Below are positions 13,834 through 14,430 of a stretch of DNA of 14,430 bases, one piece after another. The notes under the pieces were generated by a model, which saw only the letters and a program-made list of their open reading frames with translations, was not told the DNA's origin and did not search any database. The stretch spans positions 1-14,430 of the forward strand of contig CAMZIS010000011.1 in assembly GCA_947307285.1 (NCBI GenBank). Reading direction: 5' to 3'. Numbering within the stretch: the stretch's first letter is position 1; every line of letters begins with the position of its first letter. The position numbers and the translations under genes are program-made. Source of the DNA: an uncultured Peptococcaceae bacterium (lineage in GTDB: Bacteria; Bacillota; Dehalobacteriia; UBA4068).

Positions 13834-13872
13834 AAAAAGACCCTTGAGCATTTGCTCAAGGGTCTTTTTGTT
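13834..13872. terminator. Bidirectional terminator after hutI
   Basis: A long perfect stem, AAAAAGACCCTTGAGC (13834-13849) / GCTCAAGGGTCTTTTT (13854-13869), closes on loop ATTT. It gives T-rich tails in both directions: TTTTTGTTT on plus for the hut operon, TCTTTTTTC on minus for the gene ending at 13885. It begins directly after the hutI stop. Confidence 0.93.
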
Positions 13873-13884
13873 TGTATAAGCATA

Positions 13885-14430
13885 TCAAAACTGCCACTGA
13901 ACAGTATAATAGTCTCCGATTTTGGTAAATCCGTCCAGATCAGACTGAGACTCTGTATAAATCAGTTCGGCGTCCAGTTTTATTCCCTGCTCAATCAGAT
14001 GCCGCATAAGCGCGCGCGTGATTCTCATATCTTCGGTTTGCGTTGTTTTAACATTTACGATCTTTGCCGTGCCGTCGCAAATAAAAAGCTCGCCTCGCGC
14101 TACGACCTCATCCCCGCGGTAACATAGCCAGCAGTCAAGACCGTTTTCGGATAAGTACACCTGACCGAAGCGTTCCGCCCTGCGCTTACCGAAATCAGCG
14201 TCATCAGATAAAGCAGACTCAAAAACAGCAAGAGCCTGCACTTTCTCGTTACTGTCAACGGCTGAAAATGATAAATCTGAGGGAGGATACTCTTTAAATG
14301 CGTCCGCTTCGCTCATATAATAGCGCCCCCAGGATTCGCACTGAGCGCTGTTGAAGTGCAAAGGATGCGCCGTTTGGATCCTTAAAAAAGGACGACCGGT
14401 AGCTTTTGCGGTATTACGCGCCACGTCTGA
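13885..14430 (-). CDS. Possible GNAT-fold protein, N-terminus outside the window
   Basis: About 181 C-terminal residues are visible; the frame stays open to the right edge, and the GTG at 14424 is probably internal rather than a start. I do not recognise a named family with certainty. The last 80 residues have a GNAT-like layout: a strand pair around DEVVARGELFICDGTAKIVNV, a helix ITRALMRHLIEQG, a strand LIYTES, then a short helix and final strand DGFTKIGDYYTVQWQF. The usual acetyl-CoA loop (R/Q-x-x-G-x-G/A) is not obvious: TTQTEDMRIT takes its place, so the protein may be a degenerate or non-catalytic member. It converges on the hut operon, shares its bidirectional terminator, and has no evident functional link to histidine degradation. 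Confidence 0.55.
   Translation of the reverse strand, partial: SDVARNTAKATGRPFLRIQTAHPLHFNSAQCESWGRYYMSEADAFKEYPPSDLSFSAVDSNEKVQALAVFESALSDDADFGKRRAERFGQVYLSENGLDCWLCYRGDEVVARGELFICDGTAKIVNVKTTQTEDMRITRALMRHLIEQGIKLDAELIYTESQSDLDGFTKIGDYYTVQWQF

Overview
The window looks like chromosomal DNA from an anaerobic, amino-acid-fermenting Firmicute. The ruvCAB-queH order and the histidine-to-glutamate-plus-formate gene set make a Negativicute (for example Acidaminococcaceae) my best guess, but this is inference from gene content and motifs. AT-rich intergenic regions, strong AGGAGG-type ribosome binding sites and sigma-A-like promoters fit a Firmicute. I see no mobile element, CRISPR array, rRNA or obvious foreign island.

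Layout. (1) Bases 1-2574, minus strand: a tight ruvC-ruvA-ruvB-queH operon for Holliday-junction processing and tRNA queuosine synthesis; queH runs off the left edge. (2) 2575-3606: a monocistronic tRNA-Thr(CGU) with its own promoter and terminator, then a TetR-family regulator with a consensus promoter that overlaps a palindrome. (3) 3610-5345: a divergent pair, made of a DapF-fold racemase that lacks the DAP-recognition loop and resembles histidine racemases (CntK type), and a ten-helix heavy-metal exporter-like membrane protein (ArsP_2 family). (4) 5398-13833: a complete histidine degradation locus. hutH and fhs are on the minus strand; ftcD, fchA, hutU and hutI form a plus-strand operon that diverges from fhs. 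(5) 13885 to the end: the C-terminal part of a possible GNAT-fold protein on the minus strand.

How the genes work together. HutH deaminates L-histidine to urocanate, HutU hydrates it to imidazolonepropionate, and HutI opens the ring to N-formimino-L-glutamate. FtcD moves the formimino group to tetrahydrofolate, giving free glutamate. FchA releases ammonia and leaves 5,10-methenyl-THF. Fhs, run in reverse after cyclohydrolysis to 10-formyl-THF, can release formate and make ATP. No histidine permease and no HutC- or HutP-type regulator is visible.

The most interesting point is the histidine-racemase-like gene beside hutH. It suggests that D-histidine can be fed into, or drawn from, this pathway. 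Secondary points are a RuvC lacking two normally conserved basic residues, a RuvB ending in a clamp-binding-like QGSLF peptide, and the pairing of the racemase with a metal-exporter-like permease.
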